Origin: Strobilurus pachycystidiatus
Lineage: Eukaryota > Basidiomycota > Agaricomycetes > Agaricales > Physalacriaceae
Length of the DNA: 64,000 nt
Assembly (NCBI GenBank): GCA_019915135.1
Contig: JAHLMK010000001.1
Coordinates: 4,526,001-4,590,000 of the forward strand
Direction: 5' to 3'
Translations under genes and position numbers: made by a program
Shown here: in pieces, positions 31,592-44,069 of the stretch
How the letters are laid out: each line of letters starts with the position of its first letter
Numbering within the stretch: position 1 is the first letter of the stretch
The notes under the pieces: generated by a model
The model's input: the letters and a program-made list of their open reading frames with translations, nothing else
What the model was told of the DNA's origin: nothing
Databases searched by the model: none

Positions 31592-34414
31592 ATGGATGAG
31601 GCACACAGGGTCCTCCGGGACGTCTTTGGACACGAATCGTTTCGCCTGTCCCAGGAGCAGGTAAGACAGTCACAGAAAGATTCCAAACGTCCTTCTTGAC
31701 GGCGGCACACAGGTAATCAAGCGTCTTGTCGTCGACAACGACAACGCTCTCGTTCTTTTCCCAACCGGAGGCGGGAAGAGTCTGACGTACCAGGTCCCCG
31801 CACTTTGTCTGCCTGTGAGCATAGCAGCGATCCCATGCACCGCGTTCTGACAACGACACGCTCTGACAGGGACTCACTCTGGTCATATCCCCATTGTTAG
31901 CCCTCATGAAAGATCAGGTTGACGCGCTGCAGAAACTCGGTGTCAAGGCAGCCAATTTGGACAGCACCCTGGATGCCGAGATGGCGCGTGTGGTCAAGCA
32001 CGATGCGATGCATGGAAAGCTCAAATTGCTCTATGTCGCGCCAGAGAGGTGAGTTCAACGCGACTTTCCATTCTCAAAGATGTCTTAACGCACCTCCCAG
32101 GCTCAACAACGAGGGTTTCATCGAAATGATGAGACAGGTCAAGATCTCCCTCCTGGCTGTTGACGAGTCCCATTGTATCTCCCAGGTCAGATTCACCTCT
32201 TTGCCTCCTTGAACTGTTACTGAAAGGAGACAGTGGGGCATGAGCTTTCGCCCAGAGTATCTCAAAGTTGCACGTTTTGCAGAGGAAATGGACGTTGAAC
32301 GCGTCCTGTGTTTGACTGCAACGGCTACTTCGACCGTCGCTCAGGATATCTGCAACGCATTCATCATAGACCCCAAGGAAGGCGTTTTCAAAACCCCGGT
32401 ATTTCGACCCAAGTGAGCGCCCGCTTTTGAACCATGCCGCCGCTCAATGCTTACAACCGCCTTCAGCCTTGCGTTTGAGGTCGAAGTTGCGTCGACCTTC
32501 AACGAGAAAGTTGAGAAGGCCGCGGCGCTCGTCAAAAAGCGCACCGGTCCAGTGATCATCTATGTCACACTCCAGAAACACGCCGAGCAAGTCGCAGAAG
32601 CCCTGAAGCAACACAAGCACAAGCCGCTCGTTTATCATGCCGGTTTGTCAAACGAAGAGCGCCAGAGAATTCAAGTGGAGTTCATGGAGTCGGCCAAAGG
32701 TATAGTCTGCGCGACTATCGCGTTTGGTATGGGTATTGATAAAGGTACCCTTGCATTCATTGACCAAAAATATCGCGTTGCTGATGCGTTGCTTTTCAGC
32801 AAATATTCGACAGGTGTGAATCAATGGTGACTCTCAGCACTCAGTCAGCTTACTCACAGTCAACCAGGTCATCCACTTGTACATGCCCAAGGTTCATTAC
32901 AACTAATTCTCTCCTTTCTTTTCATGTTAACGAAAATGTCACAGACTCTCGAGAACTATAGCCAAGAAGTTGGACGTGCTGGGCGCGATGGACTGCTATC
33001 TACTTGCTTGATGTTGCTCTCGCCACCAGATATTCCTATCTTAGAGGGCTTTGCCCGAGGAGATACCTGCTCAAAGACCTCTCTGCAGCTGTGGATGCAG
33101 GAAGTTGCGTTCAAGAAAGAGTCGGAAGATGGCACGATCGATTTCAACCACTACCAACAGTCTAGAGAGTAAGTGGTCAACATATCATTCGCATACATCT
33201 GACTCACATTTTGTAGGTTCGATATAAGGGTTCGTTCCGCACTTGTCGTTCACAGGGTCTAACTCATGCTCTTTGGTTAGATGAATGTTCTTGGACTTTG
33301 CTACGCTCATCTAGAGCTCCAGCACGGGTACATCCGGGCAGTGACACCATACTATTCCATCTACGATATCAGTCAACGTCCGGGAGGAGGCTGGCAAAGT
33401 GTTATGTCCGATAACAGTAGGGCTGCAAAAGCTCTACGCTCAAATTGGAGTGCGCGTACTAACGGGTACCAGGTGACCTTCAAATCTTCATCGATCCCCT
33501 GAGTTCGCTGAACAGCACCGTAGATCGATATGGTTCAAACTGCTGCTTCCTCGGGCGTTTCTCGTGAGGAGTTGGCGAGGAAATTGTCCAGCTGGGACCT
33601 CGAAGGTCGGTAGCAGTTCACAAATCTCTTCGGGGAAAAACTCACTTGTCTGTAAGGTTTCATCACATCGAAGGCCTCTCAAGTCCGCGCTGTAAGTTTC
33701 TGAATTGCATCCATGATGTCCAGTTTGGCTGACGGGTATCTCTAGCGATACCGTGTTCTCAAGCCTCTGCCAACCGACCTGAATGAGATCAATGTCATTG
33801 CCACCAAACTCTTCGATGACATGGTGATCAGGGAAGTTGATGGCGTTAGAAGGATCCAAGAGGTCATTGATTTCGCGACCAAACCTGAATGTGAGTATTC
33901 GAGACCCGTCGCGAGATTCATCGTTCATCTTGGCCTCATAGGTCTCGCGCACTCTCTGGCTGTCTACTTCGGTGACAACGACGCCGTGCCAGGTGGAAGG
34001 TGCGGCAAGTGCACTTTCTGCACGATCGGAAAACGCGTCGAGTTCGACGTCGGCGACAACATAGAGCCAGACCCTAATCAGATCAGAAGCATCATGAATG
34101 CATGCCCCGTCCGCGACGACCCGCGCATGCTAGCGCGTATGGCCTTCGGAGTCACCTCCCCGCGCCTGACCGCCAATAAATGGAGCACATATCACCCTCT
34201 CTTCGGCACCATGGTAGATGTGGAGTTTTCGAAGCTCGTGGCTGCCTTCGACGTCGAGTGCAAGAAGGTCAACTACGAGAATTTGCCTATGCCCACACCG
34301 TCTTCGAGTGCACCAAAGAAGAGGTCGTATACGAGCAGCTCATCGCGTGGCGGGTACTCGAGGGGAAGCAGCTCCGGGCCTAGCAAGCGAGGTCGGTACT
34401 CTAAGCGATACTGA
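31592..34414 (+). CDS. RecQ-family DNA helicase
   Basis: ATP-dependent 3'-5' DNA helicase. Fifteen exons sum to 2094 nt, 697 residues. Visible motifs: Q-motif region FRLSQEQ, motif [16 protein letters not shown], motif Ia [12 protein letters not shown], motif II as [11 protein letters not shown] (DESH instead of DEAH), motif III CLTATAT, motif [20 protein letters not shown], motif [24 protein letters not shown] and motif [13 protein letters not shown]. The C-terminal part has a winged-helix-like segment and a cysteine cluster RCGKCTFC placed after [10 protein letters not shown], then a Ser/Arg/Gly-rich basic tail. Motif V to VI is carried by a 14-nt exon (32800-32813) and a 24-nt exon (32868-32891); a 13-nt exon lies at 33217-33229. 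Which RecQ subfamily it belongs to is uncertain; no exonuclease or HRDC domain is seen. Confidence 0.9.
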
Positions 34415-34748
34415 ACGGGAGACCAAGTTTACGACTACTCAAATTGCGAAGATGCCCCTTACCAGGTTACCTACCGACCTGGCGGTCTCTTCGTGTAATC
34501 TTTTACTGTATCTTTGCATGTAAATAAATTAGCCAAGCGAGCAATTTGTGCTCTTACTTTTCACCGGTTTCACCACTTACATTGACAGTACATGGATTCG
34601 TTCGACCGTCCTCGCCAATCCTGGAAGCATGCATTACATGACAACAAAGATGCATTGATATTCGTATGGCAAGAATACACATACAATGACTAAGTATATA
34701 CACCAAAGACACGATGAGACAATGAGGAGATTGATAGAGGAGAAAAGT

Positions 34749-37700
34749 TCATGCCTGCCCAGCATTGGCAGGTCCGGCGTTAGTAGAGTCAGCTTGTTTA
34801 GCAGCACTTGGGATTTTCTGTTCAATAATACGCCTCACATCTCGCAGGTGGTGGATGCCCTCCGTCGTCGAAGCCGATTTGTCTGGTAACAGAGCTAGAC
34901 GCTTCTCCGCGATACCCAGCAGACGGTAAGTCTGAGGCATCACTCTGGGAATGTAGTCAAGCATCATGTTATCCTAGTCAATGATTTAGTGTCGACGCAA
35001 ATGACTTCAACACATGAACGTACATCAAGGCGGAGGACGAGGAGCGCTCGGTGAAGCCACTGCATGGCCACCTTGAAGGCCATATCAGACGGAGCACTGG
35101 TATCGATAATGTTGGTATTCTAGACAGAGATCAGCATTTAAAAAACAACGAAAGCGAGCGTCGACATACGCGATGGATTATAACAATGACAATGGTTTGA
35201 GAAAGGGTGGGAGCATCAGGTCGTAAAGGCATAACGATGTCCATATTAGATCTCGCCAGGAGGTTGATGAGATCGCTGGTGGGGCTCGTGGTAGCCAACG
35301 CTTCCAAGAACTGGTTTTCATACACCGACATCTCCTCGACGCTGACAATTTTCTCGTTGACAGGCGGCGGCTGAACGGGATGCGACGGCTGGGGCGCGGC
35401 AATGCCTCTGTTGTACCAAGAAGGAATGGGTTGAGGCTGAGAATCGTGAGGATACCAGTTTGGCGGAGGCTGTTGAGGAGCATTTCCCATCGACCCGGGA
35501 TGGGGCAGCGGTGGCATCGGTTGACCCATTCGGGGCTGCATCGGAGGTTGCATGGGAGGCTGGTTCATCGGGGCCTGAGGCATGCCCATCTGCATCGGCT
35601 GCTGAGACGAAGAGGACTGCTTGGGCTGGGGCGGTGTCCCCGATGGCGGACGAGTAGTCAGGAACTTGACTTGGTCGGCCAGGGTCCGCACAGTTCGCTC
35701 AAGTTGCGAGATAGACGCCTAAAGAATGAATTAGGATCAATGACAAAGTTTAGACACAATAGCGGGTACCTCTTGACTCCGCTGCGCCTCGTTCTGCCAT
35801 CGCGACATCTCATTTCGGATCGCGTGAATCTCGGGGATGACGATCTGGGAGACAGCGTCCTTAACCTGCCTGTCGATGATGACACTCAGGTTGTTCGCCA
35901 GAGCCTGTGACAACTTGTTCGCGAAATCGGGACGCAAGAGCAAATTCTCCATCTCGACCGGGAGACGCTAGGTTACAAGTCAGCCGTCAAGCAGCGTCGA
36001 AATCGGCATTACTTACACGAGTAACGAGATCATTCAACCCACGTCCAACCTGGTCGGTGAGCACAGTCTTGACTTCTGACTTGGTGATGCTTTCGAGGGC
36101 CGGCAACACAGAGTTTTGGACTTCGTTCTTGACGGCAACTTCGACGACTCGGGTTGTGTTCCTGGTCAGCTCCGTCGAAATAAGCTTGAGAATCTTCTCT
36201 TGACGCGCGAAGTCTTCAGCCTGCTCATGAGCACGGGCATCCTCGAAACGTTGATCTGATGAACGAGTTGGTGCCGGCCCTTGTGATACCAGAAAAACCT
36301 CACGTTGCTTGTCCATCTCCTTGTTCAGGGACCGCGTGATCCTCGTGTGCAGACTGTCCTCCATCTTCTTCATCTCCTTGGTGAATGTCGGCCCCGCGAA
36401 GATATCGACAGGTTCTTTCTCCTTCTCCTTCTCTTTCTCCTTGCCCTTGCCGTTGTCATCCCTCCCACTTCCCCAACTCACATTCTTACCCTTCTGCCCC
36501 TTGTTACCTCTGGGTTCCGCCGCACGAGGATCACTAACATCGACGTCGGGCTCCTCGGACTGAGGCGATCTGGGACGTGCGGTCTGTTGGAGCTTCTGAG
36601 CTTGAGCTTTGGACTCAACAACAGGTGCAGAGGAAGGTGGAGCGTAAGACGGATACTTTGCGAGCGTCGACGCCAACGCATCCACGAACCACTCCTTCCT
36701 GATCAAGATTTGGTCGACTCCACTGGAGTGGACAGAGAAGCCAGCCAGAGCGAGCTCGCTAGGAGTGACCTTCGCGGCAATACACGCAGCGTAGGCTTCA
36801 TCGCCTCTGGGATCCGCATCAGCGGTTAGAATCACAAAATGAATGGTTGATTTGGGGCCGGTAAACTCGACGACCTGGTCCACAAAACCTCGACCCGGCT
36901 CGTCTGCCGGCATCGGCGAGTCAAAGTTGAGCTTGAATGCGATGATACTCTCTCGCCTGGAGTTCGCGATCCACAACGTCTGGATGCGGGCATCATAGCA
37001 TACATGGCCAAACATGTACTCGTCGTGCGGGAGGGTGCTGTTCACGAACTTAATCGTGGACAGAATAGCCTTCGTATTGGCGGAGAGTAGCTGGAACACA
37101 GTTCCAGACCGACGTCCGATAACGATGACACCGTCAGCGTAAGTCAAGGACGAAGGAATGTCTTCTCCACGAATCTTGTGGTTAGAATAGGGAACCTGGT
37201 CGACGATATTCCACGTCATGAGGACGGAGTCGGCAGAAATAGTGATCAGAGCCTGCTGCAAAGTATCGAAATCGAAAGAGACAAGGGGCTGTACATGCTC
37301 ATTAACAAAAATGAGCAGGCAGGATCATAGGAAGATACTCACGGAAGACAAAGTGAGTGAATGCCCGATATGACGAAGTTCAGACTGAGAAATATGACCA
37401 TCATGCAGTCCGGTGACGTTGGCCAGGTCGATGAGATAGATCTGATTCTCTGAAGCGACCGCAAGGGTGTCAGACTCCTTGGGGTGCCACTTGACAGCCA
37501 TGAGAGGATCTACGTCCCCAGCGGGAGGCTCCACACAAAGAATCAACTGTCCCCTACAAATGATGACTAGTCAGCCTGGAAGTGGACGCAGTATAAGAGG
37601 ATGATACATACGGGACATCGTCAGTGATGATATCCGGCAGCTCCCACACGACAAACCCACCATCTGTTGTCACACCAGCCAACCTATTGCCATGGACAGC

Positions 37701-39436
37701 CATATCCGACACGCTGGCATTCCCAAAGATCGGAGGAAGCTGCAGCAGAGTACGGTCACCGTTGGACCTCGAGATGACACGAATACGACCACGACTCATC
37801 GCGTACGCAACCCAATGTGTCGCTCCAATCGTCGTTCCCGGAAGGAAGATGGGCTCCTGCTTGACCAGAGCGATCGCCGTCGACTTCACGAAGTCGCGAG
37901 AAGCTTGGATCTCCTCCAAAGACTGAGCAACATCGAAAATGATAGTCTGAGGTTGCGAACTGATACTCGGTCGGTTAAATTGAAGGACCAAAGAGCTTAG
38001 ATAGAGAAACTTACCTTGGACTAACGAAATTCTTGCCGCCCCGACCCCTACGAATACTTCCTCGTGGTCCAGGTGAGCTCTCCTTGTCACGCCTGCTGCC
38101 ATTGCCTTGCGCGGCACTCTGCTGACTGATAGCTGGGGAGTCGCCGAGGCGTGCACGTTGGGCCTGTGTCTTGGGAGGCGACGCACGAGGCGGAGACTCC
38201 GCGCGTTGGTGCACACTCGGCTTTGGGGGAATCGGCGGAGGAGGTGCCCGAGTGTCCTGCTGTTGAGAGCGAGAACTCTCCATGGCAGCATAATCACTGG
38301 GAGACGGATCATACAAGTCATACGCCGACACTGACTGGGGATATGGCCGAAGGCTGGTCATTTGCTCCAGAAGATTGTCAACAGATCGGCGCTTGGGGTC
38401 TGAGACTGCTGTCCAACCAGAGTCGTCGGTGCTCGACTGAGAAGGAACAGGCTTCTTCTTGATCGAAGACGTCGAAGAAAGGGCGTCGAAGGGGGAGACG
38501 AAATCGAACATTGTCTTCTGCTGCTGTTGGGGCTCGGCGGGAGGCATGGAGTGCTGGTGCTGAGGCGGCGCAGGGTTACGGGGTATCTCAGTGAGCTCGA
38601 TTGGGTCAGGAGCAGCGTATGTAGGCCTGTACTCAGGCGGATCGTGGGCAGGATAAGTAGGCGAAGGAGCGGTGTGGATTGGAATGTTATGGGGGCTTTG
38701 AGGGGACTCGGAATAGGTCGACCTGGGAGGGTTTCTGTGGAGTGTATCAGTCGATTGAGCTTAAAAGACAAGAATCTATGGTAGGGCACGCGTACGCCGC
38801 GTGGCGGCTCAAGCTGCGACGGCGATAGCCATGCCTGCAAATATGAAACAGACAGGCATTATGGGAGAGACAGATCGAACAATGGATGCAGATATGGGAT
38901 GAGATTACGCACCCAGACATCAGTTGCTCAAGCAGCAGCTTGCCCTGCACTTCAGCGTTAGTCGGGGAGGCGTTTGACCGCTGCGAAGAGCCAGGGGGAG
39001 TCGGAATTTGCTGGGCCTGCTGAACTTGCTGTGATTGAGCGGCAGGAGGCTGATTCACGGATCGAGCAGGCTGGTTTGCTGGCGGACCCGATAGCATGGA
39101 GAGCAGCGCATTCTGGCGCTCGGTGATAGACTGTGCGGTCGTGTTAGCGGGTAGCGAGAGGGCAGGCTCGTCTTTCATGGGCGTGGTTGGGTTCGAGCCG
39201 TAGCTGCCGCCAGACTGGTTGAACGACTGCTGGGACTGCGAGTGCTCCGACGACGAGGAGGTGCTCAAATGCTGGAAAAGAGTGTCGATCTGGTTCGAGG
39301 AGATGTTGTGGGCGATGTGGGGCGGGGAAGTGACATATTGCGGCTGGGGCTGCTGGACATTCACAGGCGGCGTCGGCCCGCGCGAGAAGAGCTCGCGCGC
39401 GGACTGGCCGGCGGGTGCGTTGTTGCGATTGTCCAT
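34749..39436 (-). CDS. EDC4/Pdc1-like mRNA decapping enhancer
   Basis: Large P-body scaffold resembling human EDC4 (Ge-1) and S. pombe Pdc1, which bridges the Dcp2 decapping enzyme and the Xrn1 route. Layout: a Gln/Ser/Pro-rich disordered N-terminus (MDNRNNAPAGQSARELFSRG, several poly-Q and poly-P tracts). Next comes a beta-propeller with ATHWVAYAMSRGRIRVISRS, VWELPDIITDDVP, MAVKWHPKESDTLAVAS and DSVLMTWNIVDQVP. A charged linker (KGKEKEKEKEKEP) follows, then long coiled-coil helices (VAVKNEVQNSVLPALESITK). The conserved helical C-terminus has FLEALATTSPTSDLINLL, SQTIVIVIIHR and DNMMLDYIPRVMPQTYRLL. Assignment rests on domain order and on the C-terminal block; WD proteins of other families lack the latter. 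At least eight exons. The start at 39436 is the first ATG giving the disordered leader; one further upstream (39571) is possible. Confidence 0.75.
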
Positions 39437-40272
39437 GACCGTCGTATGGGCCGTGGTGGAGGGAACAGAAGGGAGACGCGATGTGGCGAGAGGATCAGAA
39501 ATTCGAAACTTGAGATTTTTCGGGATACATACAGCATGGGAAACACGTTTTCTGATGGCACGAGGCGGCATCTCCCGGCATCGGCCTGTTGTCCTGTTCC
39601 ATCATAGCGTGGTTCAGCACGATGCTTGACCTGGGGGGGATCCTGACCCACGCCTTTTACTCTGCGGAAAGCTGTAAAGGATCCGGAGCATGAAAATCTG
39701 CGTCCGGGGATGAAATTCTAGTCTACAAGGTCAATAGTTCGCTAACAAAATTGTAGACATTGTTGACGGTCAACTCCGTCGTACTTTAAGCTTCGAATCA
39801 TGCACGGTATCCGATTCATCTGCGTAAAGCTAGATATGTTCGATTCATCCCTGGAAGCACGATTGCCGGGCATCTTTAATATATAGACTGCCATACACCC
39901 AAGTGGTACCAGTATTATTAGGCGCGCTCGGGTGTCCTCTAGACTACTGGGTCTGAGTAGATACAGCGGCGCGGAGCATACATCCTTCGGAAGGAAATGA
40001 AACGCCACGCTTGCCTCTCCTTCCTCATGAGAACGGAAAGTATTACGACTTGACACCGCTTACTAGTCACATCGAGGCAGTCGATTTCCGTTGACCATTT
40101 CAATTGCGTCAATCAGCGCGTTGACTTGCCACATCTCTGATACATGGCATACATGCGGCACTGAGTGTGCGATAAGGACACAGCACGCTGAGGTCGCGCA
40201 ATCCAAAGAGACTCGTAACCTCGGAAGGACGCTGTTAAGCACACATGGACATAAGTACAACAAGGAAAAGCC
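39437..40272. other. Intergenic, nothing recognised
   Basis: About 840 bp between the EDC4-like start and the SSF1 stop, both on the minus strand. Short frames only. A poly-G run near 39632 and AT-rich stretches are the only features. The part next to 39437 is the promoter of the EDC4-like gene. Confidence 0.45.
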
Positions 40273-41722
40273 TCATCGCTTGGTGCGAATCTTCGCCTTT
40301 TTCGGAGGCGGCCGTTGGTCTTCATCCTCACTACTCTCTTGGGCCTCCTCGACCTCCTCTTCTCCTTCGCTGATTTCCTCTTCGTCGTCCCAGCCCGCCT
40401 CGTCCTCGTCGTACTCTTCCTCTTCCCCGGACATCTCTACATCCTCATCCCCCTCCTCGTCATCATCCTCACCGTCCTCTCCCGCTGCAGGTTTGCCTTT
40501 CTTCCTAGCAACATTCTGTTCTTGCTCTTCACGACGTTGCTTACGAAGTTTCTCCTTCGCCGCATGTGCCGCCTTCTGCGCTGCAACCTCCTTCTTTGAC
40601 CTTTTCACTGTACGAAAAAAATTGAGATGAGAAACAACCCTTTGCATGAAATATGTGCCATACCGAATTCGTGATAGATCACACTGCCCTCCCTCCCAGG
40701 GACGCCCTCTGTGATTTTGACAAGCTTCAGTTCCATCCGCGGACCGACCTCGTCCAACCGGATCGCCCTCTTCGAACCCTTCTTGTTATTCCTCCCTACG
40801 TAGTCGTCGGCCAGATCCACAGCATCACCATCGTCTCCCGCTACACTTTCCGTCGACGATGCAGCACTCTCATAACCATCTGGCCCCGGTTCGCCTTTTC
40901 TTCGCAGCAAAAAGTCCGCGACGTCTTTTTCGTTTCCGAGATCCAAAACGCCTGCAGAGCTGGATTTGGATGTGCCCTCCAGGACCTTGCGAATTCGTCT
41001 GGATACGCCGTAGGCTTTGACCGTGATGATGAAGTGTCGCCATTCCACGGTACCGCGCTCGGCGTTGTAGGAGACGAGAACTACTCGGCGGGCGGTCGAT
41101 AGGGTTAAGGATTTCGGTGATAGTGGAGGGAAAAGGGATTGGAACGCTTTCATGAGTAGTGGGATATGAGGAGGCGTTGTGGGAGAGGGAGGTGGGAATG
41201 ATGCGAGGACAAGCTATGACAAGTCTGAGCGTGGTATGCGACTACAAGATGAAGAACGCACCAAAGGCGGGCTGAGATACTCCATGCCGATACTGCGAGT
41301 TCTTTTTGAGGTATTGAGAACATCCTTGATGAGACTGTATCTCTCTACTCTGAAGCTGAGCGTAGGACCGTTGGTCAGACGGACGATCCGCAAGGAAGGA
41401 GCAATAGGTGTAAGAGTGAATGCCAATAGATGAGTGACTTGGAGAGCAGGAGCCATGGTCAAATAGTCTTTTAGTTTATTCCTATTCCGTTCCTGGGGTG
41501 AAAAGTGAGAAGTATACGATATCTTTGGGTGAGGAGGCGTACCTTCAGTCTACTTGCCGTGTTAGGCTCCATGACCTTCCTGATATCCCGCACCAGCTGT
41601 GCAATGGACGATCCAACCTGGCCATGTTTTATCACGAACGATTTAGGAACGCCAGACTGCGACGCAGCAGCCTCTGTGGCGGCGCCCTTGAGATGAGTCC
41701 TGTTCTTGCGTTTCCGAGCCAT
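40273..41722 (-). CDS. SSF1: Ribosome biogenesis protein SSF1 / Peter Pan
   Basis: Brix-domain nucleolar factor (yeast Ssf1/2, human PPAN) required for 60S pre-ribosome assembly and 27S pre-rRNA processing. The start MARKRKNRTHLKG is followed by PKSFVIKHGQVGSSIAQLVRDIRKVMEP, the sigma70-like Brix signature. Then come APALQVTHLLAFTLTPIAPS, RIVRLTNGPTLSFRVERYSL, a short exon joining YLSPPL to LVLASFPPP, MKAFQSLFPPLSPKSLTLST with RRVVLVSYN, and GTVEWRHFIITVKAYGVSRR. The Brix core ends at PRMELKLVKITEGV...EGSVIYHEF. The tail is highly acidic then basic (GEEEEYDEDEAGWDDEEE, PPPKKAKIRTKR), as in homologues. Four or five exons. It diverges from the next gene with 78 bp between start codons. Confidence 0.92.
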
Positions 41723-41800
41723 TTAGTCGTGAGCAGGTTAAAATTAGATCACAAAATTTGGGACGGCGTTGTGCACCGGCCCGGAAAACAAACAACACCC

Positions 41801-42645
41801 ATGAGTGGTCGACTTGCATCATTTCGTGGCCCATCGACGCCGACGTCCTCGCCAGTGCAGCAGCAGCGACAGCAGCAGCACGGCACGCCGAAATCGCCCT
41901 CTCGACCGACAGAGTCGACCTACCATCGCAAACTGCGTATTTCTTTGCAGGAAATCAGGTCGATCACAGAAACATGGGACGATCTCGTTCTCATTGACGG
42001 TCTCAAGGCTGTAAAAAGTCTGGTAGACACGCGTACTGAACTAGAGTATGTACAATCCTGCTCTGAATACTTGCACTAATTTCCGGCAGTAATGCCCTTG
42101 CACTCGTTCCTGATCGTCGTCCAAGAACGCGTATCGTTGGGCCCAAGCTAGAGATCATGGATAAACGGATCGCCGAACTCGACACAGTGCTCTCAAAACT
42201 TGTATGGCCAAACGTGTTGTGCTCGCCCACACTGTCTCACCCACATCCAGCGCAAACAATTCCGTCGAATGAATTCTGTCATCGAGACCATGGAAGCTCT
42301 GGTTATTGACGCCCACAAAAATAAAGGCTGGCAGTGGGTTCAGTCTGAACCGCTATGGGTAACATGGTCTCTGGAGAAGTTTGGTGCGTTCCCGTCATCT
42401 ATCTCGAAGACCGTCCTCTCAATCTTCGGCCAGTGTCCTCCATACCAGACCTGCTACCTGCATATCATCGCGAGCTCGCCACTCTCGTTGAAATAGTCGA
42501 TACCCTCCGAAGTCACGCTGTCTCATTCGAAAACTCTCGCGACGCCGTGTCTAGATGGTCTGAGCAGAGATGGACTAATGAAGAGGGTTGGGAGGCCAAG
42601 TGGGAAGACCTCTGTTCCGTAGAAGTCGAGCGATGGGACCCTTGA
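41801..42645 (+). CDS. Hypothetical coiled-coil protein
   Basis: Family not recognised. Four exons (41801-42045, 42090-42201, 42251-42383, 42434-42645) sum to 702 nt, 233 residues. A Ser/Pro/Gln-rich leader (QQQRQQQ tract) is followed by a long helical, coiled-coil-prone part: RISLQEIRSITETWDDLVL, LKAVKSLVDTRTELDNALAL, IMDKRIAELDTVLSKL, FRRMNSVIETMEALVIDAHK. The C-terminal half has tryptophan-rich WQWVQSEPLWVTWSLEKF and ELATLVEIVDTLRSHAVSFE with a WSEQRW...WEDLCSVEVERW end. The shape recalls small kinetochore or centromere complex subunits, but I cannot name one. It shares a 78-bp promoter with SSF1. Confidence 0.75.
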
Positions 42646-42766
42646 CTCGTAAGGGCGCTCTAGAGATATGTGTGCATTAGCGGTAACCGGTAAGCCACTT
42701 AAAAAGCTCACTAGCTACATCCTAACACCAGCATTCCCAAGGTTTCACGATGAATACAACAACCTA

Positions 42767-43269
42767 TGATTCCTGTCATCTTCGGTGTCACTCTCGCCGC
42801 CACGCCCTGTCTGGATGAATCTTACTCTGGGTGTTATGTTACTGTACATGCTGTCAGTGTCTCTGTGTCAACGGGCCGATGATATGCCTCTCGGGATGAT
42901 AAAGTGTATCACAGTCCACCGAGTCCGGCTCGCCCAGCAGTTCGCCGCTGACCCCTCTCCACAATACTACTGGAGCTTACGCTATCGCTATCTATATCAC
43001 AGTGCTCTCGCTCCTTTACGCCTCCGGAATCAAGCCGAATCTCACCTGGCATCTTGGGGTATTGATTATGAATCTTGTGCGTTCGGCCATCTTCATACGT
43101 CTCCAGCTTGGAACGCGGTCCTTTCATTGGAAAGCCCCACAACCACAACCAGATGTCCAAGAGATTGCAGTTAAGCTTTTGCGGAACGCGAAACAAGGGC
43201 GCGTTGATCAATCTGGGACGCGTCTTCTCAGCTCTTCTACAGGAGATATACCCACTTGGACGGCCATGA
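42767..43269 (+). CDS. Possible small membrane protein
   Basis: Tentative gene. Two exons are well supported by frame: 42915-43076 (54 codons) and 43135-43269 (45 codons with stop), joined by a 58-nt GTGCGT...AAAG intron. They encode a Ser/Thr-rich stretch then GAYAIAIYITVLSLLYASGI and LTWHLGVLIMNL, two hydrophobic segments, and a basic tail ending LLQEIYPLGRP. The first exon is uncertain: the ATG at 42767 opens a hydrophobic leader (MIPVIFGVTLAATPCLD) that could be a signal sequence and can be spliced in phase. I know no homologue. Confidence 0.35.
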
Positions 43270-44069
43270 GGTACTCTCGGTACGCCTTTCATACCTGGGT
43301 CTAAAAGTTGGACTGACCAAGCAACGAATTCAAGGGAAACTACAACGTTTAGTATCGCCCTCTCGAGGATAGGTCGTTACTGACGCGTATGGCTTGCAAA
43401 ACGCGTCGCGCCACGTCACCAGTGTACTCCGCGTCCGTGGCGCGTTCTCGCGTCCGCGGCGATGCCGTAACATGAGTATACGAGGTAGCTTCGAATTCTC
43501 GGTTTCGGTGTCCTGAACAGACATCGGAGAAGCACAAACGTGTGCTGCGCGTCTTATAGCGTGGGTCAGTGGGGCTTACACCAATGAGACCTGCTGAACC
43601 TTTGTTGTCTAGGGTCTCGGGGTGTTGGGTCGTGTTTTTTCAAGTCTACTTCGTGTGATGAAACCTGCTACCTCGGTACGCCGAGATCGTATGCTACGTC
43701 TGGACTCCAGAGACAGCGCATAGCCAGCTACCACTCTTCATTGGCCTCTACACTCACCCTTTTCGATCCCTCTTACAAGTCTCTCCTTCAAGCTACAGCT
43801 CAAGGTCCCGTGGCACAAGGCCGGCAACGGCCTATCATTGCAAGGCCTTCGACGTATTCATATCATCACCGCTCCAGGGTTGCGCAAGCCACAGATCTTT
43901 GGAGTTGATTCTACCTCGTACCAATCTGCCTGAAGCCGTGAATCGATGAGTCCCCATTGAATTGGGAAAGTCGAGACAGATCTGGTTATAAGCTCTGTCG
44001 ATTCGGCTCGCGCCTGTCATAGCGCTTTCCCATAGGCGCTCACGATTTGTGAACGACAGAATTTCTACG
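43270..44069. other. Intergenic, nothing recognised
   Basis: 800 bp with no supported gene. Short frames on both strands are unremarkable. The 3' part is the promoter of the SDR gene. Confidence 0.45.

Noticed and set aside
31392..31907. 171-codon minus-strand frame
   Set aside because: Overlaps the first RecQ exons (P-loop FPTGGGKS on the plus strand) and has no motif.
35380..36829. Plus-strand frames of 174-176 codons
   Set aside because: Antisense of the EDC4-like gene, whose minus-strand frame has recognisable domains and introns.
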